A stretch of 64,000 bases of DNA from Candidatus Nucleicultrix amoebiphila FS5 (GTDB lineage: Bacteria; Pseudomonadota; Alphaproteobacteria; Caedimonadales; Nucleicultricaceae). A model generated the notes under the pieces. It had not been told where the DNA came from and ran no database searches. It saw only the letters and a program-made list of their open reading frames with translations. Positions 1 through 8,782 of the stretch are shown here, piece by piece (position 1 is the stretch's first letter; each line of letters starts with the position of its first letter). Both the position numbers and the translations under genes were made by a program. The DNA is taken from assembly GCF_002117145.1 (NCBI RefSeq), contig NZ_CP008743.1:124001-188000 (forward strand). Reading direction: 5' to 3'.

Positions 1-200
1 TTCTGTAGCATGGTTTTGGTCCTTAAAAATCATTGCTGGCTTATGCTATAACATCCTGCCGTCACAATAAAAACCAAAAAGTGTGGCACTGATGACATAA
101 TACGGCATAGATGTGCTGTAATTTTAAAGAGCTCTTTTAAAATTCAAATCCTTATGTAATAATCACAATCGATAAAATAAAAAACAACAGGGAAAACAAT
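1..200. other. Leader region with interrupted palindrome, no gene seen
   Basis: No coding region is supported here. Positions 120-144 form a near-palindrome centred on AAAGAGCTCTTT (126-137), flanked by AATTTT and AAAATT arms with a single extra T. It could be an operator or the end of an upstream transcript. No run of T follows it, so I do not call it a terminator. Confidence 0.35.
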
Positions 201-917
201 ATGTTAAGGAAAGCATTTCTACTTGCCTCTACTGTAGCACTTCTCTCACAACCAGCCAAAGCAGCTTACTTTAAATCCGGATTTATTGCCGGTGGCCATT
301 TGGGGTTTAGCAGTATGAGCGGTAAATTCTCAACACTCTTTGATGATCGTCTTGGTGCACCAGGACCTTATTCTGCAGGGGGATCCGCCTCGAAGACCAA
401 TTTTATGGGGGGAATTATTGGGGGGTATCGTCATATTTTTGCTAATGGCGTAAGCTTTGGCGGCGACGTTGTATTGAATTTTAATCGAAGTAAAGAAGCA
501 ACCAAAATATTTACGCAAGCGAATGCTCCTTTTTTGAATAAATTCAGACGCAAAAATGTAAGCGTAATTCCTGGCATTAGCGTTGGTAAAGTGTTGGGAA
601 ACCGTTTTCATGGAACTCTTGGCCTTGGTCTTGGTATTTCTCAATTTGAACTACAAGTTATTAACGTGCTCGGGAATGGATCTTTTAAGAAGACTGAGAC
701 AAAAGTTGGATTTGTGCCTTCCTTAGGTCTAGAGTTTGCCGCCACTGAACGTGTTTCTTTAGTTGCAAACGTTGCTGGAGAATTTTATTCAAAAGTTTCT
801 AAGACATCTTTTGGGAATGAAATTGCACCCCTGTTCAATAACAATGCTGTGTTTTATTCCAGTTCTTACCGCCCTAATTTCTTTACGGCGCGCCTGGGCT
901 TTATCGTAAAAATATAA
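201..917 (+). CDS. Outer-membrane beta-barrel protein (Omp25/OmpA-like porin fold)
   Basis: A 238-residue exported protein. The first ~21 residues are a Sec signal peptide (Met-Leu-Arg-Lys, hydrophobic core, cleavage near AKA-AY). The mature part has alternating hydrophobic/polar strands rich in Gly and aromatics, with a GxxxGYRHIF-type strand, an internal GTLGLGLG strand and a final TARLGFIVKI strand, as in small 8-stranded barrels of alphaproteobacterial surface proteins. The last residue is Ile rather than the usual Phe. A purine-rich stretch (AGGGAAAA) precedes the ATG. It lies 23 bp before the next exported protein and may be co-transcribed. No enzyme function is implied; a surface or immunogenic porin-like role is inferred from fold signs only. 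Confidence 0.75.
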   Translation: MLRKAFLLASTVALLSQPAKAAYFKSGFIAGGHLGFSSMSGKFSTLFDDRLGAPGPYSAGGSASKTNFMGGIIGGYRHIFANGVSFGGDVVLNFNRSKEATKIFTQANAPFLNKFRRKNVSVIPGISVGKVLGNRFHGTLGLGLGISQFELQVINVLGNGSFKKTETKVGFVPSLGLEFAATERVSLVANVAGEFYSKVSKTSFGNEIAPLFNNNAVFYSSSYRPNFFTARLGFIVKI

Positions 918-940
918 AAATAAATGAGGGAGACTTTTAA

Positions 941-1663
941 ATGAAAAAAATGACTTATAGAACGCAACACTTATTGTTAGGGATAACCACATCGGTTTTA
1001 ATAACAAGCGCAGGCTGGGCGACACCTCAAAAAAGTTTAGAAGCGCACGGTATTCATACAGATTATGAGACAGCCGTTGTTATGTCTCAAAATCCTCAAC
1101 TGATCACTAAATTTAAAAGTAGAAAAAGAATAGAATCACCCAAAGAATACGTTGTTCGTAAAAAACCGAAGTTAGGATTTAGTTTTGAGAGTAGTGAGAT
1201 TTTCGTCAGTCAAGAGACAACAAAAAACAATCCTGAAGGAGCAGAAGATAAAAAAAATGAAGGTGTTTTTAAAAAGCCTGTAAATCATCCAAATCTTCCA
1301 AAGAAAGTAGACGTACCACAGCCTGCAGTTGTTGTGGTGCCACAACCAAATCCAGTTACGATTGAAGAGAAACAAGACAACGTTATTTTGCAACCACAAC
1401 CCGATCCAGTTACTAAAGAGCAGAAGAAACAGGATGATATAATTCCCCCTCTTCAACCTGAGGTAAAAGTAAACGTTGTCCAAGAACAGCAAGATGAAAT
1501 TATTCCTGAACCACTCCTTAATCCTCAACCAGAAGTTATCGTGCAACAAGAAGCTGTTGTTGTAACAGCTGTCAATACGATAGAAGACGAGCCTAAACAA
1601 AAGACTCTGGTAACAGGAAAAAGAAGAGGAAAGCCGGTTAAAAAAGATGTTCTAGGCGAATAG
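941..1663 (+). CDS. Exported Pro/Gln/Val-rich repeat protein, leader shared with the next gene
   Basis: I do not recognise a family. The 240-residue product begins with a signal peptide (LLLGITTSVLITSAGWA, cleavage near residue 27). 31 of its first 41 residues are identical to those of the protein at 1707-3890, including the TPQKSLEA and GIHTD blocks. After a basic middle part (residues ~50-75), residues ~125-215 carry about four imperfect 20-25-residue repeats of the form PQPxPVTxEEKQDxII, rich in Pro, Gln, Val and acids. This suggests an extended periplasmic or surface spacer, TonB-like in composition only. The tail is basic (KRRGKPVKKD). A GGGAG ribosome site precedes the ATG. The shared head with a different body points to duplication followed by domain replacement. 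Confidence 0.7.
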   Translation: MKKMTYRTQHLLLGITTSVLITSAGWATPQKSLEAHGIHTDYETAVVMSQNPQLITKFKSRKRIESPKEYVVRKKPKLGFSFESSEIFVSQETTKNNPEGAEDKKNEGVFKKPVNHPNLPKKVDVPQPAVVVVPQPNPVTIEEKQDNVILQPQPDPVTKEQKKQDDIIPPLQPEVKVNVVQEQQDEIIPEPLLNPQPEVIVQQEAVVVTAVNTIEDEPKQKTLVTGKRRGKPVKKDVLGE

Positions 1664-1706
1664 GATAGAGTGCTTTTGAAAAAAAACCGAAATAGGGAGA
1701 TAATGA

Positions 1707-3890
1707 ATGAAAAAACTGAATAAATTTGAACAACGATTGTTGCTTGGTATCGCTACATCGGTTTTAATCACAAGTGTAGGGTTTGCAACCCCTCAAAAAA
1801 GCTTGGAAGCCCGTGGTATTCATACAGATGCCTCAACAGCGGCCAAAATTGTGAAAAGTCCTGAATTGCTCAAAGAAGTTACTGAACAGGCCAAACCTTC
1901 TGGTGTAGATATCAAAGCCTACGTCGAAACCAAGGAAAAAGCTGCGAAGGGAACAGCTCCAGCTGCGATTGTTGCAGCTGTAAAGGCCAGTGGAGGGGCC
2001 GTTGCAAATCCCGCGATCGTCCATTTAACCGGTCTTCCTGGAGCTCCGGGGAATGCTGCAAATCCAGCGCCTACGGCAAAACAAATTGCACTTGCAGTTA
2101 AACTTTTTGCTTTAAACCCTGCTTTTGATTTTCCCGATTTTGAAGCTGCACAAGATCTTGTGAAAGGAGATGCAGCGAGTGGTCGTGCAAAAATTGCTGT
2201 CGTGGCCCTCACCCTTGCAAACGTTACCGCGGCAAAGCATATAAGGACGGCTGCAGGTTTATTAGCGGCTTTACCAAACGCTGGCCATTTTACAACCCAA
2301 GAGTTAGAAGCCACGGATAACCTTTTACGAGGGGTTAATGGTGCTGCACAAGATCTTAATCCCAATGCTCCGGCAATTGCAGGGGAATTAGTGCGTATTG
2401 CTGCCCTTGGTCATGTTGGGGCTCCGCGACTTGGCGTGCTTGGAGTGGGGTTGACGCCTGAAAACCTAGTGACTGGGGATCTTTTGCATCCGTTAAAGAA
2501 TGCCTTTATGCTTCCTGAATTTAATGCGGCCTATTACTTGCTTCACGGGGCTGCTCCAGGACATGCCACAGTGGGAGCAGTGATTGGAGCTCCCAACCTC
2601 GATCAAATTCTGGCAACGGAATATTTGCAAACAAACGCAGGAGGCTTAGGGCATGCGGTAATTGCTGCACCAAACGCGGATCGCGTGAATGCCACAGTTT
2701 ATTTACAAAGGAATGGTGCCGGACTTGCTGCGGCTCCAGTACTTGCGCCAACTTTAGCGCAGATTGATGCGTTTATTAGACTCGGTGTTGGCGGTGTACA
2801 TACCTTAGCGGCGATTGATAATGAAGTTTTAGCCCATGGTCACGTTGGGGCTCCGCGACTTGGCGTGCTTGGAGTGGGGTTGACGCCTGAAAACCTAGCG
2901 ACTGGGGATCTTTTGCATCCGTTAAAGAATGCCTTTACGCTTCCTGAATTTAATGCGGCCTATTACTTGCTTCACGGGGCTGCTCCCGGAAATCCTACTG
3001 TGGGAGCAGTGATTGGGGCTCCCAACCTCGATCAAATTGAGGCAACGGAATATTTGCAAACAAATCCAGCAAATGGATTAGCGCATGCGGCGGTTGCTGC
3101 ACCGACCGCGAATCAGGTGGACGCTACTGTCTATTTACAAAAAGATCGTGGAGGACATCTAGGTGCTCCTGCGGTACCAGCCCCAACTCTAGCACGTATT
3201 GATGCTTTGGTTGGTCTTGGTGTTGGGGGTGTACATACCTTAGCAGCAATTGACATTGCTGTAGGTGGCGGCGGAGGTGGTGGTGTTCATCCAGGAGCAG
3301 CACAGCTTGCAGTGCTGGGAATAGGGGGGCCTACAGCGGAACAAACTTTAGCTGCTGATCATTTACATGCATTAGGCGGTGGTACATGGACTGGCTTTAG
3401 TCGGGCAAGACTTGATGCGGCTGTTGAACTCATGTCCGGTGCCGGTGCTCTTCCTGCGCCCTCAAAAGACCAAATTAGAGCTGTTCAAGAAGCAACGGTA
3501 GATGGAAACGCTCAAGGTGGAACAGCTGCGGGTATAGGAACTGCTGTTGCGTGGGCGATTAAAAACGGCTTTGGAGCACAACCAGTTGGTACTATCCCAA
3601 GAGCTGCGGCAGTATATGATACGAAAAATGTAGGAGATCGTGAGTTCGTTATCCGTTGGCCTGTAAATGTTGGAGCACTAGGCTTAACGGCACAAGCACG
3701 TTTGTTTGCAGGGGGGATAGGCGGTATAGGAACGCAAAATAGATTCAAAGTGAGAGATACTCAAATTGGTGGATTAGCCGCGGTTCTACCGGCAGTTCCC
3801 GTTGTTGAAAAGATTGTGGTATTCAGTAATTTAACAAATGGTAGCCAAGCTGGTAAAGTAAAAATGACTGACGGTGCCGTTGCGCCTTAA
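1707..3890 (+). CDS. Large exported Ala/Gly-rich repeat protein
   Basis: A 727-residue product with no family I can name. It has a signal peptide (residues 1-27) followed by the TPQKSLEA/GIHTD block shared with the preceding gene. The body is built from roughly 16 degenerate units of ~28-35 residues with a core like APxxxQIxAxxYLxxxGG, for example around residues 295, 325 and 350. Superimposed is a 143-residue (429-bp) tandem duplication: unit 1 is residues 235-377 and unit 2 residues 378 to ~515. A Gly run (residues ~517-523) follows unit 2. The C-terminal ~110 residues are non-repetitive. The gene is visibly more GC-rich than its surroundings, which fits its Ala/Gly/Pro content. Ribosome site GGGAG lies 8 bp before the ATG. 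Surface or secreted location is inferred. Confidence 0.7.
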   Translation: MKKLNKFEQRLLLGIATSVLITSVGFATPQKSLEARGIHTDASTAAKIVKSPELLKEVTEQAKPSGVDIKAYVETKEKAAKGTAPAAIVAAVKASGGAVANPAIVHLTGLPGAPGNAANPAPTAKQIALAVKLFALNPAFDFPDFEAAQDLVKGDAASGRAKIAVVALTLANVTAAKHIRTAAGLLAALPNAGHFTTQELEATDNLLRGVNGAAQDLNPNAPAIAGELVRIAALGHVGAPRLGVLGVGLTPENLVTGDLLHPLKNAFMLPEFNAAYYLLHGAAPGHATVGAVIGAPNLDQILATEYLQTNAGGLGHAVIAAPNADRVNATVYLQRNGAGLAAAPVLAPTLAQIDAFIRLGVGGVHTLAAIDNEVLAHGHVGAPRLGVLGVGLTPENLATGDLLHPLKNAFTLPEFNAAYYLLHGAAPGNPTVGAVIGAPNLDQIEATEYLQTNPANGLAHAAVAAPTANQVDATVYLQKDRGGHLGAPAVPAPTLARIDALVGLGVGGVHTLAAIDIAVGGGGGGGVHPGAAQLAVLGIGGPTAEQTLAADHLHALGGGTWTGFSRARLDAAVELMSGAGALPAPSKDQIRAVQEATVDGNAQGGTAAGIGTAVAWAIKNGFGAQPVGTIPRAAAVYDTKNVGDREFVIRWPVNVGALGLTAQARLFAGGIGGIGTQNRFKVRDTQIGGLAAVLPAVPVVEKIVVFSNLTNGSQAGKVKMTDGAVAP
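2409..3255 (+). repeat. 429-bp tandem duplication inside the repeat protein gene
   Basis: Unit 1 starts at 2409 and unit 2 at 2838, a 429-bp (143-codon) period that keeps the frame. The first 153 bp of the two units differ at only four positions; the remaining parts are clearly related but diverged. This mix of near-identical and diverged segments suggests recent duplication or gene conversion of the front part. Confidence 0.85.
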
Positions 3891-3912
3891 GACGCGCCCA
3901 CTTTAACCTTTA

Positions 3913-3938
3913 AAAAAGCCCCTTTAGTGGGGCTTTTT
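3913..3938 (+). terminator. Rho-independent terminator
   Basis: A stem of GCCCC (3918-3922) and GGGGC (3929-3933), extended by A/T pairs, with loop TTTAGT, is followed by seven T. It lies 22 bp after the stop codon at 3890 and ends the three-gene exported-protein region. Confidence 0.85.
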
Positions 3939-3958
3939 TTATGGCGATTTTCCTTACT

Positions 3959-4039
3959 GTCATTGGGGGGCAGGGCGACGCAATCTAGGTTAAACACGCT
4001 GGAGATCGCCACGACTTTTAAGAAGAGTCTCGCGATGAC
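3959..4039. repeat. Candidate dispersed palindromic (REP-like) element
   Basis: The intergenic segment begins GTCATTG and ends CGCGATGAC, so its tips are inverted repeats (GTCAT/ATGAC). Inside are GACGCAATCTAG and CTGGAGATCGCCACG, which are again roughly complementary. The pattern GTCATTG...GCAATC...CGATGAC resembles dispersed palindromic repeats I know from several proteobacterial genomes. Only one copy is in this window, so repetitiveness is inferred. Confidence 0.45.
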
Positions 4040-4133
4040 ACTCTCGATCCGGGGGCGGCATCTTTTGTCCTTGCGTAATCTATGTTAATCTGAAACATGT
4101 AGGTTGAACTTCTGTTAAACTGCGTGGTGCCCA

Positions 4134-4841
4134 ATGACGTCCTTGAATAAACCTCGGCTCGACCGTCTTTATGATCGTAAACATCAAGAAATTATTGATG
4201 CAGCTACAAAACTCTTCATTGAAGAAGGCTATGAACGGACCAGTATGGAGGCAGTGGCCAAGTTGGCTGATGCATCAAAAGTAACTGTTTATAAGCATTT
4301 TCAAAATAAAGAGCGTCTCTTTAGCGACATGATCACTCAGCATTTGGAAGAGTACACGGAGTCGATGCCCCAGATGGCCTTTAATTCGGACGTATCAATC
4401 CGTGAGAATTTACAGGTGTTTTGTTTACAGATGGTGAATTTTTTGCTCAACAAGCGGTCAACGCAGTTGATGCGTCGCGTGATTGGCGAGATTAATCAAT
4501 TTCCGAATTTGGCCAGTGCCCTTTGGCCCCATGGGGATATGCCTTTTTTAAGAAAGCTTGCAACCTATCTTCAGGGGCAACAACAGCGGGGGCTTTTGCA
4601 CTTTCCCGATCCTTATATGGGAGCCCAACAACTGGTCGGGATGATAAAAGAGGCCGCGGTTTATCCTGTTTGGTTCGGCATTGTGAATCATAAACCAACA
4701 AAGGATGCGCTTCATAAAACGATTGAGTCCGCCGTGGCTCTGTTTTTAAACTTTTATAGTCATAAAAAAGAAACGCAAGAACTACCAACAACCCAAGGTA
4801 TACGTATAAAACCCTCCATGAGCGCGCGCTTGTATTTCTAA
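4134..4841 (+). CDS. TetR/AcrR family transcriptional regulator
   Basis: A 235-residue regulator. Residues ~15-65 form a TetR N-terminal domain: [15 protein letters not shown] (helix 1), [13 protein letters not shown] (helix 2), then [15 protein letters not shown] (recognition helix and the family-typical YxHFxxKExLF). The C-terminal domain resembles the AefR-like group ([10 protein letters not shown]... and a [11 protein letters not shown] helix) and should bind a small ligand. Its stop overlaps the stop of convergent gltX by 4 bp. TetR genes often repress a neighbouring exporter, but none is adjacent; the RND efflux operon at 40.8 kb is too far away to assign from sequence. The start is the ATG giving a typical short N-terminal arm. 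Confidence 0.88.
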   Translation: MTSLNKPRLDRLYDRKHQEIIDAATKLFIEEGYERTSMEAVAKLADASKVTVYKHFQNKERLFSDMITQHLEEYTESMPQMAFNSDVSIRENLQVFCLQMVNFLLNKRSTQLMRRVIGEINQFPNLASALWPHGDMPFLRKLATYLQGQQQRGLLHFPDPYMGAQQLVGMIKEAAVYPVWFGIVNHKPTKDALHKTIESAVALFLNFYSHKKETQELPTTQGIRIKPSMSARLYF

Positions 4842-6244
4842 GCGTCAGCGATATCTTTGAGGCGTTGAATACTTTCTTCTTTGCCTAAAGCGACCATGAC
4901 TTCAAAAATTCCAGGGGATACCCCGCGACCTGTAAGGGCCGCACGTAGAGGTTGAGCAATCACACCGAATTTAAGGCCTTGAACATCACTATGGGCGCGA
5001 AGAGCTGCTTCTAGAGAAGCTTCTTGCCAATCGCTTAGGTGAGCAAGCACATCAATGACAGGCTTTAGAACAGTTACCGCCTCTTCATTTAATAAGTTGC
5101 GCGCCTTTTCATCCAGGGGAATAGGGCGTTCGCCACTCACATAGATCAGGGCACTATCGGCTAAATCTTCTAGAGTTCGGGCTCTTTGCTTTAATCCTTC
5201 CATGCCACGCGTTAATACACTCTCATCTTCTGGAGAGAGAGGCTTTTGACGTTTGTCCACAAGCAAAGGGCGAATGAGCTCGATGAGGTCAGTATTGGGA
5301 CGAAGGCGCATATAATGCGCATTAACACTTGTAAGCTTTGCCATGTCGAAGCGAGCAGGGGACTTGCCAATGCTTGCAATATTGAACCATTCAATCGCCT
5401 GTTGCATGGAGATGATCTCATCGTCGCCGTGACTCCAGCCGAGACGCAGCAAATAGTTGGTCATGGCTTCAGGCAAAAAGCCCATAGCTTCATAGGCATC
5501 AACACCCAAGGCGCCATGACGTTTAGAAAGCTTGGCACCATCGGGACCATGAATAAGAGGGATATGAGAGAAGGAAGGCTCATCCCATCCCATGGCTTGG
5601 TAGATTTGTTTTTGTCTAAAGGTATTGGTTAAATGATCATCTCCGCGAATGACGTGCGTAATCGCCATATCGTGGTCATCGACAACCACGGACAGCATAT
5701 AAGTGGGTGTGCCATCGCCTCTGAGCAGGACCATATCATCCAGCTGCTCGTTCTGAACTACGACGCGTCCTTGAACCAAATCGTCTAGGATGGTTTCTCT
5801 GGTTGACGGAGCTTTGAGACGTAGCGCAGGCAAAATACCAGCGGGCGCTTCCTTTGGATCTCGGTTGCGCCAACGTCCATCATAACGGGGAGGACGTCCT
5901 TCAGCTTTTGCCTTTTCACGCATTTCAGTGAGTTCTTCAGGCGTACAATAGCAATAATACGCTTTACCTTCTGCCAGAAGTTGGTGGGCTATTGCTTGAT
6001 GACGATTGGCCCGAGCAAACTGAAAGATTACCTCATCATCCCAATCAAGGTTGAGCCATTTTAGCCCTTTGATAATGACGTTAATCGCTTCTTGAGTTGA
6101 CCGTGCCCGATCTGTGTCCTCAATTCTAAGGAGAAATTTTCCTCCTTGGTTGCGAGCATAAAGCCAATTAAAGAGAGCCGTACGGGCGCTGCCGATGTGC
6201 AAAAATCCGGTAGGACTCGGAGCAAATCGCGTGACAACAGACAT
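4838..6244 (-). CDS. gltX: Glutamyl-tRNA synthetase
   Basis: This cytosolic enzyme charges tRNA-Glu with glutamate using ATP. The 468-residue length is normal for the bacterial class Ic enzyme. The HIGH motif appears as HIGS at residues 16-19 within [20 protein letters not shown], and the KMSKS loop as KLSKR near residue 240 ([13 protein letters not shown]). The CYCTPEEL zinc-region-like segment lies near residue 97. Ribosome site AAGGA (minus strand, 6250-6254) sits 5 bp before the ATG. It is divergent from comEC and convergent with the TetR gene. Many alphaproteobacteria have two GltX copies, one of which charges tRNA-Gln for later amidation; this sequence alone does not show which type it is. 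Confidence 0.97.
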   Translation of the reverse strand: MSVVTRFAPSPTGFLHIGSARTALFNWLYARNQGGKFLLRIEDTDRARSTQEAINVIIKGLKWLNLDWDDEVIFQFARANRHQAIAHQLLAEGKAYYCYCTPEELTEMREKAKAEGRPPRYDGRWRNRDPKEAPAGILPALRLKAPSTRETILDDLVQGRVVVQNEQLDDMVLLRGDGTPTYMLSVVVDDHDMAITHVIRGDDHLTNTFRQKQIYQAMGWDEPSFSHIPLIHGPDGAKLSKRHGALGVDAYEAMGFLPEAMTNYLLRLGWSHGDDEIISMQQAIEWFNIASIGKSPARFDMAKLTSVNAHYMRLRPNTDLIELIRPLLVDKRQKPLSPEDESVLTRGMEGLKQRARTLEDLADSALIYVSGERPIPLDEKARNLLNEEAVTVLKPVIDVLAHLSDWQEASLEAALRAHSDVQGLKFGVIAQPLRAALTGRGVSPGIFEVMVALGKEESIQRLKDIADA

Positions 6245-6300
6245 ATTTTTTCCTTATGATCAAAAATGTTATCGGGCATTTAAAATTCTATAGGGGGAGT

Positions 6301-8253
6301 ATGTACCATACTTTCAAGGTAATTGCACGGTGGCTTTATGATAATTTTGAAGCTGAAAAGGATCGTTGGATCCTGTGGTCGCCTGTTGCGTTAGGAACAG
6401 GGATTGGGTTTTATTTTTCTTTAGACAAGGAACCCTCTAGCTTTTGGCCAAGCTTTCTTATGTGTGTCACAGCTTTATTTTGTCGGGGCTTGATCAAAAC
6501 AGAGAGTGCACGCCTCGTATTGGCAGGTGTGGGGATATTAAGTCTTGGGTATTTCGTGGCGACCCTAAAAACTTGGTATCTCGCAACGCCAATGCTTGAA
6601 GAAGATACAAAGATTTTAAGGCTTCAGGCCAAGGTTGTGAAGGTTGAAGATTTTGATGGTATGACCCGCTTAACTTTAAACGGTATTCATGGTTTTAACC
6701 AAACCATAGGTCGGGTAAGAATTTCTCTAAGAGGGGCGTTGCGGCCTAATCCTTTACCTTCACCCGGGGATCGAGTCAAAGGAATCTTTATTCTGCAACC
6801 TGTTCCTCTGCCTCCTTTTGACGGGAGTTTTGATTTTAGGCGTAAGGCCTATTTTGAAGGGCTTAGTGCCATTGGCTTTGCCATAAAACCTTTAGACATT
6901 CAAGAAATAGACGTTAAAGAACTTTCTTATACAAACAGAATTGAAAGGATTCGGAACGATCTGACTCAAAAGCTACGACAGGGCGTTGCTGGAGAAAGGG
7001 GAGGGATTTTAGCTGCCTTGGTCACTGGAGACCGCTCTGGAATTAGTCAAGAGACTAAAGATATGTTTGCGCGCGCCGGTCTTGCACATCTTTTAGCGAT
7101 TTCTGGCCTTCATCTAACGTTAGTGGCAGGGCTAGGATTTTTGGTTGTGCGTCGAGGATTATCCATGCTTCCAATTTTAAGTCTGCGGTGGCATACCAAG
7201 AAAATGGCTGCTTGCTTGGCTTTCTTTTTTACTTTTGCCTATCTTTTAGTTTGTGGAATTCCTATTCCCGCCCTTAGAGCTTTTATGATGACGACGATAG
7301 TTCTGTTAGGCATTTTATTTGATCGACCGGCGATTAGTCTTAGGAATTTAGCTTTTGCGGCTATGATTATTTTGGTGATTATGCCAGAAGCCTTATTGAA
7401 TCCAAGTTTTCAGCTTTCTTTTGCGGCTGTCACAGGCTTGATAAGTTATTATGAAAGGAGTCGTGAATGGGTAAGTCGACATTACAGAAGACGCTCTATT
7501 TTAGCGCGCTTGTCCTTTTATGTGGGGGGAGTGATGCTTACTACGCTGATTGCTTCAACGATTACGTTACCCTTTGTTGCCTACACTTTTAAAAAAATTA
7601 CCCTGCAAAGTCTGTCTGCCAATTTGATTGGCATTCCATTGATGAGTTTTATCATTATGCCCCTTACAGTTATCTATGTTTTTGTACCACTCGATTTTAT
7701 TGGAAGCTTGCTCAATCTAAGTATTGGTTGCTTAATCAACGTTGCTCAGAGTGTTGCTCAGTGGCCGGGATCTGAGATTCTCGTGCCTCAGATACAGACT
7801 TGGGTCTTTGCCCTGATGGTTTTTGGATTATTGTGGTGTTGCTTAATGACCCAGAGCTGGCGTTGGCTGGGGATTGGCGTGAGCGGGGTATCAATTTTGA
7901 TTTATCTAATCAGACCGCTGCCAGATCTGATGATCGGGCCAAAAGGGAAGTTGATCGGTCTGCGGTTGGAGGACGGTCAGTTGATGGTGAACAGTCTTGT
8001 GCATGAGAGAGCCGCACGCAAAGCATGGATGAGTGCTTTGGGACAAGGAAGCGTTTTAAAATGGCAAAATGAAGAAAATCCGTTGATTATAAGAGGACAA
8101 TCCATAGCACAACGCCAACAAACTCTCTTGATCAATAATCAAGCGGAATATGGCAAAGGGGTTCTTATCTGGTTGACCAGAAAAGGGACGATGCATCAGC
8201 AGTTTTCAGAGAACCGTCGACCTTGGGGTCGACGGTCTTTCTCTGGGATTTAA
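6301..8253 (+). CDS. comEC: ComEC/Rec2 family DNA-uptake channel, no C-terminal hydrolase domain
   Basis: An inner-membrane protein expected to form the channel for single-stranded DNA entry in natural competence. From the ATG at 6301 it has 650 residues: N-terminal membrane segments, a soluble DUF4131/OB-like part (residues ~80-190), then the Competence domain with LVTGDRSGIS, LAHLLAISGLHLTLVAG and many membrane helices to ~residue 510. The C-terminal ~130 residues keep the short alphaproteobacterial form (PDLMIGPKGKLIGLR) instead of a metallo-beta-lactamase domain. Another in-frame ATG at 6256 has no ribosome site and would overlap the gltX leader; the ATG at 6301 follows AGGGGGAG closely, so I prefer it. 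The 3' end of the frame contains a strong stem-loop (8213-8236). Confidence 0.88.
   Translation: MYHTFKVIARWLYDNFEAEKDRWILWSPVALGTGIGFYFSLDKEPSSFWPSFLMCVTALFCRGLIKTESARLVLAGVGILSLGYFVATLKTWYLATPMLEEDTKILRLQAKVVKVEDFDGMTRLTLNGIHGFNQTIGRVRISLRGALRPNPLPSPGDRVKGIFILQPVPLPPFDGSFDFRRKAYFEGLSAIGFAIKPLDIQEIDVKELSYTNRIERIRNDLTQKLRQGVAGERGGILAALVTGDRSGISQETKDMFARAGLAHLLAISGLHLTLVAGLGFLVVRRGLSMLPILSLRWHTKKMAACLAFFFTFAYLLVCGIPIPALRAFMMTTIVLLGILFDRPAISLRNLAFAAMIILVIMPEALLNPSFQLSFAAVTGLISYYERSREWVSRHYRRRSILARLSFYVGGVMLTTLIASTITLPFVAYTFKKITLQSLSANLIGIPLMSFIIMPLTVIYVFVPLDFIGSLLNLSIGCLINVAQSVAQWPGSEILVPQIQTWVFALMVFGLLWCCLMTQSWRWLGIGVSGVSILIYLIRPLPDLMIGPKGKLIGLRLEDGQLMVNSLVHERAARKAWMSALGQGSVLKWQNEENPLIIRGQSIAQRQQTLLINNQAEYGKGVLIWLTRKGTMHQQFSENRRPWGRRSFSGI
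8213..8236 (+). terminator. Strong stem-loop inside the 3' end of comEC
   Basis: A perfect 10-bp stem, ACCGTCGACC (8213-8222) and GGTCGACGGT (8227-8236), encloses the loop TTGG. CTTTCTCT follows. The stop codon lies 15 bp downstream of the stem. It may act as a terminator read within the coding end, but the T-tract is weak. Confidence 0.5.
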
Positions 8254-8415
8254 AGATTAAAATTGGCTCTTTACATTTATCTCCATGGTGTTTAAGTTAT
8301 TTATATCAACCCTTTCACTCCCCCAACCAGATTTATAATCTCTGGCGAGGGAGGAAAGAGTCTGATAGTCAACAAAAAGAGGCATTTAGGATTTCCCTCA
8401 TCCTCTCTCGAAGTT

Positions 8416-8431
8416 CCTTCCTCGAGGAAGG
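8416..8431. repeat. Perfect 16-bp palindrome
   Basis: CCTTCCTCGAGGAAGG reads the same on both strands. It lies in the gap between comEC and the Rpn-type nuclease gene. It has no loop and no T-tract, so a protein-binding site or mobile-DNA scar is likelier than a terminator. Confidence 0.6.
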
Positions 8432-8557
8432 TGTAGTTTAACAACCTCAAAATCTTTAATTAAGTACTGGGCCGGCGGGCAACTGACCCTGGTACTTTAA
8501 AGATCTTTTAAGCTGCGGTCTTTAGATCTTTGGACCTTTTTACTTCAACTATTTTTA

Positions 8558-8704
8558 CTACTTTCTCTCTCCCTGAGCATCTTGGGCAATCTGCATGATG
8601 TGCTTTGTATTTTGAATATACTGGGACGCATTATGCTTTGCTTTTTGACTCTCTGTTTGAAAGTGAGTAGTAAAATGCCGCTCTGCAGAACAAACATAAG
8701 TCAT
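8558..8704 (-). CDS. Possible 48-residue ORF or gene remnant
   Basis: An ATG at 8704 opens 48 codons ending in TAG at 8558. The translation is hydrophilic and rich in Gln, Lys, His and Ala (ERHFTTHFQTESQKAKH), looking more like a real protein segment than random AT-rich translation. No Shine-Dalgarno site precedes the ATG. It may be the surviving part of a decayed gene. I recognise no family, and the call rests on residue composition alone. Confidence 0.22.
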   Translation of the reverse strand: MTYVCSAERHFTTHFQTESQKAKHNASQYIQNTKHIMQIAQDAQGERK

Positions 8705-8782
8705 ATATAATATTAAATAACTACTATGTCAAGTAAAAAGATTTAAAAATAAAAATAATTATTTTCATTTAATTAGAAATAC

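Noticed and set aside
1919-2365. Long minus-strand frame opposite the repeat protein gene
   Set aside because: It is a mirror of GC-rich codons of the plus-strand gene, has no ribosome site, and its translation is low complexity.
2409-3255. Could the repeats be a CRISPR or a non-coding array
   Set aside because: The period is 429 bp, the frame is preserved and substitutions are partly silent, so they are coding repeats.
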